Assembly: GCA_016929355.1 (NCBI GenBank)
Contig: JAFGJA010000147.1
Coordinates: 1 to 6,055, forward strand
Reading direction: 5' to 3'
Source of the DNA: Anaerolineae bacterium
GTDB taxonomy: Bacteria; Chloroflexota; Anaerolineae; Aggregatilineales; Aggregatilineaceae
Length of the DNA: 6,055 bases
Part shown: piece by piece, positions 5,988-6,055 of the stretch
Numbering within the stretch: position 1 is the stretch's first letter
Layout of the letters: every line of letters begins with the position of its first letter
Program-made: the position numbers and the translations under genes
Notes under the pieces: model-generated
Told to the model about the DNA's origin: nothing
Seen by the model: the letters and a program-made list of their open reading frames with translations, nothing else
Databases searched by the model: none

Positions 5988-6039
5988 GCGGGGATGAGGC
6001 GGTAGGTTAGTCTAACCAAAACTTCCCCGCATACTTTTT
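5988..6039 (+). terminator. Probable intrinsic terminator after the PspA gene
   Basis: GCGGGGA (5988-5994) pairs with TCCCCGC (6024-6030), enclosing a second inverted repeat, GGTTAG-T-CTAACC (6005-6017). The outer stem is followed within 5 nt by TTTTT (6035-6039). It starts 5 nt after the TAA stop codon. The T-run and GC-rich outer stem support termination; the 29-nt enclosed segment makes it a compound hairpin, not a classical one. Confidence 0.5.
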
Positions 6040-6055
6040 GCGCGAAGAGCGTATA

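Overview
The window carries one strand of signal-transduction and envelope-stress genes, all on the plus strand. There are three protein-coding genes, with no RNA genes, mobile elements or CRISPR. The style suggests a Chloroflexota bacterium (Anaerolineae-like): a very long soluble sensor kinase built from tandem GAF domains, a receiver-first hybrid kinase, moderate GC, heavy TTG leucine use and AGGAGG ribosome binding sites. This is an inference from architecture only; no marker gene is present.

Layout. (1) From the left edge to 3829 is the 3' part of a giant sensor histidine kinase. It has the end of one GAF domain, five complete GAF domains, a coiled-coil linker, a PAS domain interrupted by an Ala/Gly-rich insert, then HisKA and HATPase_c. 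The gene starts upstream of the window. (2) After 23 bp, 3853-5049 encodes a 398-residue REC-HisKA-HATPase_c protein with no sensor domain of its own. The close spacing, with an AGGAGG that overlaps the upstream stop codon, suggests one operon. (3) A 238-bp intergenic region, 5050-5287, is unusually structured. It has three 11-bp-phased GTCAGC direct repeats, two back-to-back perfect inverted repeats, a plausible extended -10, a fourth copy of the repeat motif in the leader, and a strong ribosome binding site. (4) 5288-5983 encodes a PspA/IM30-family protein, followed by a probable terminator at 5988-6039.

How they may work together. The first kinase has no receiver and the second has no sensor, so a kinase-to-kinase relay is the simplest model: the GAF/PAS kinase phosphorylates Asp77 of the REC-kinase, which tunes the kinase activity of that protein towards a response regulator encoded elsewhere. 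The phased repeats in front of the PspA gene look like a site for an OmpR/PhoB-type winged-helix regulator. That makes the PspA gene a possible output, but no DNA-binding protein is encoded in the window, so the link is a hypothesis. The individual protein families are well known. The least explained sequence is the 5101-5243 control region.
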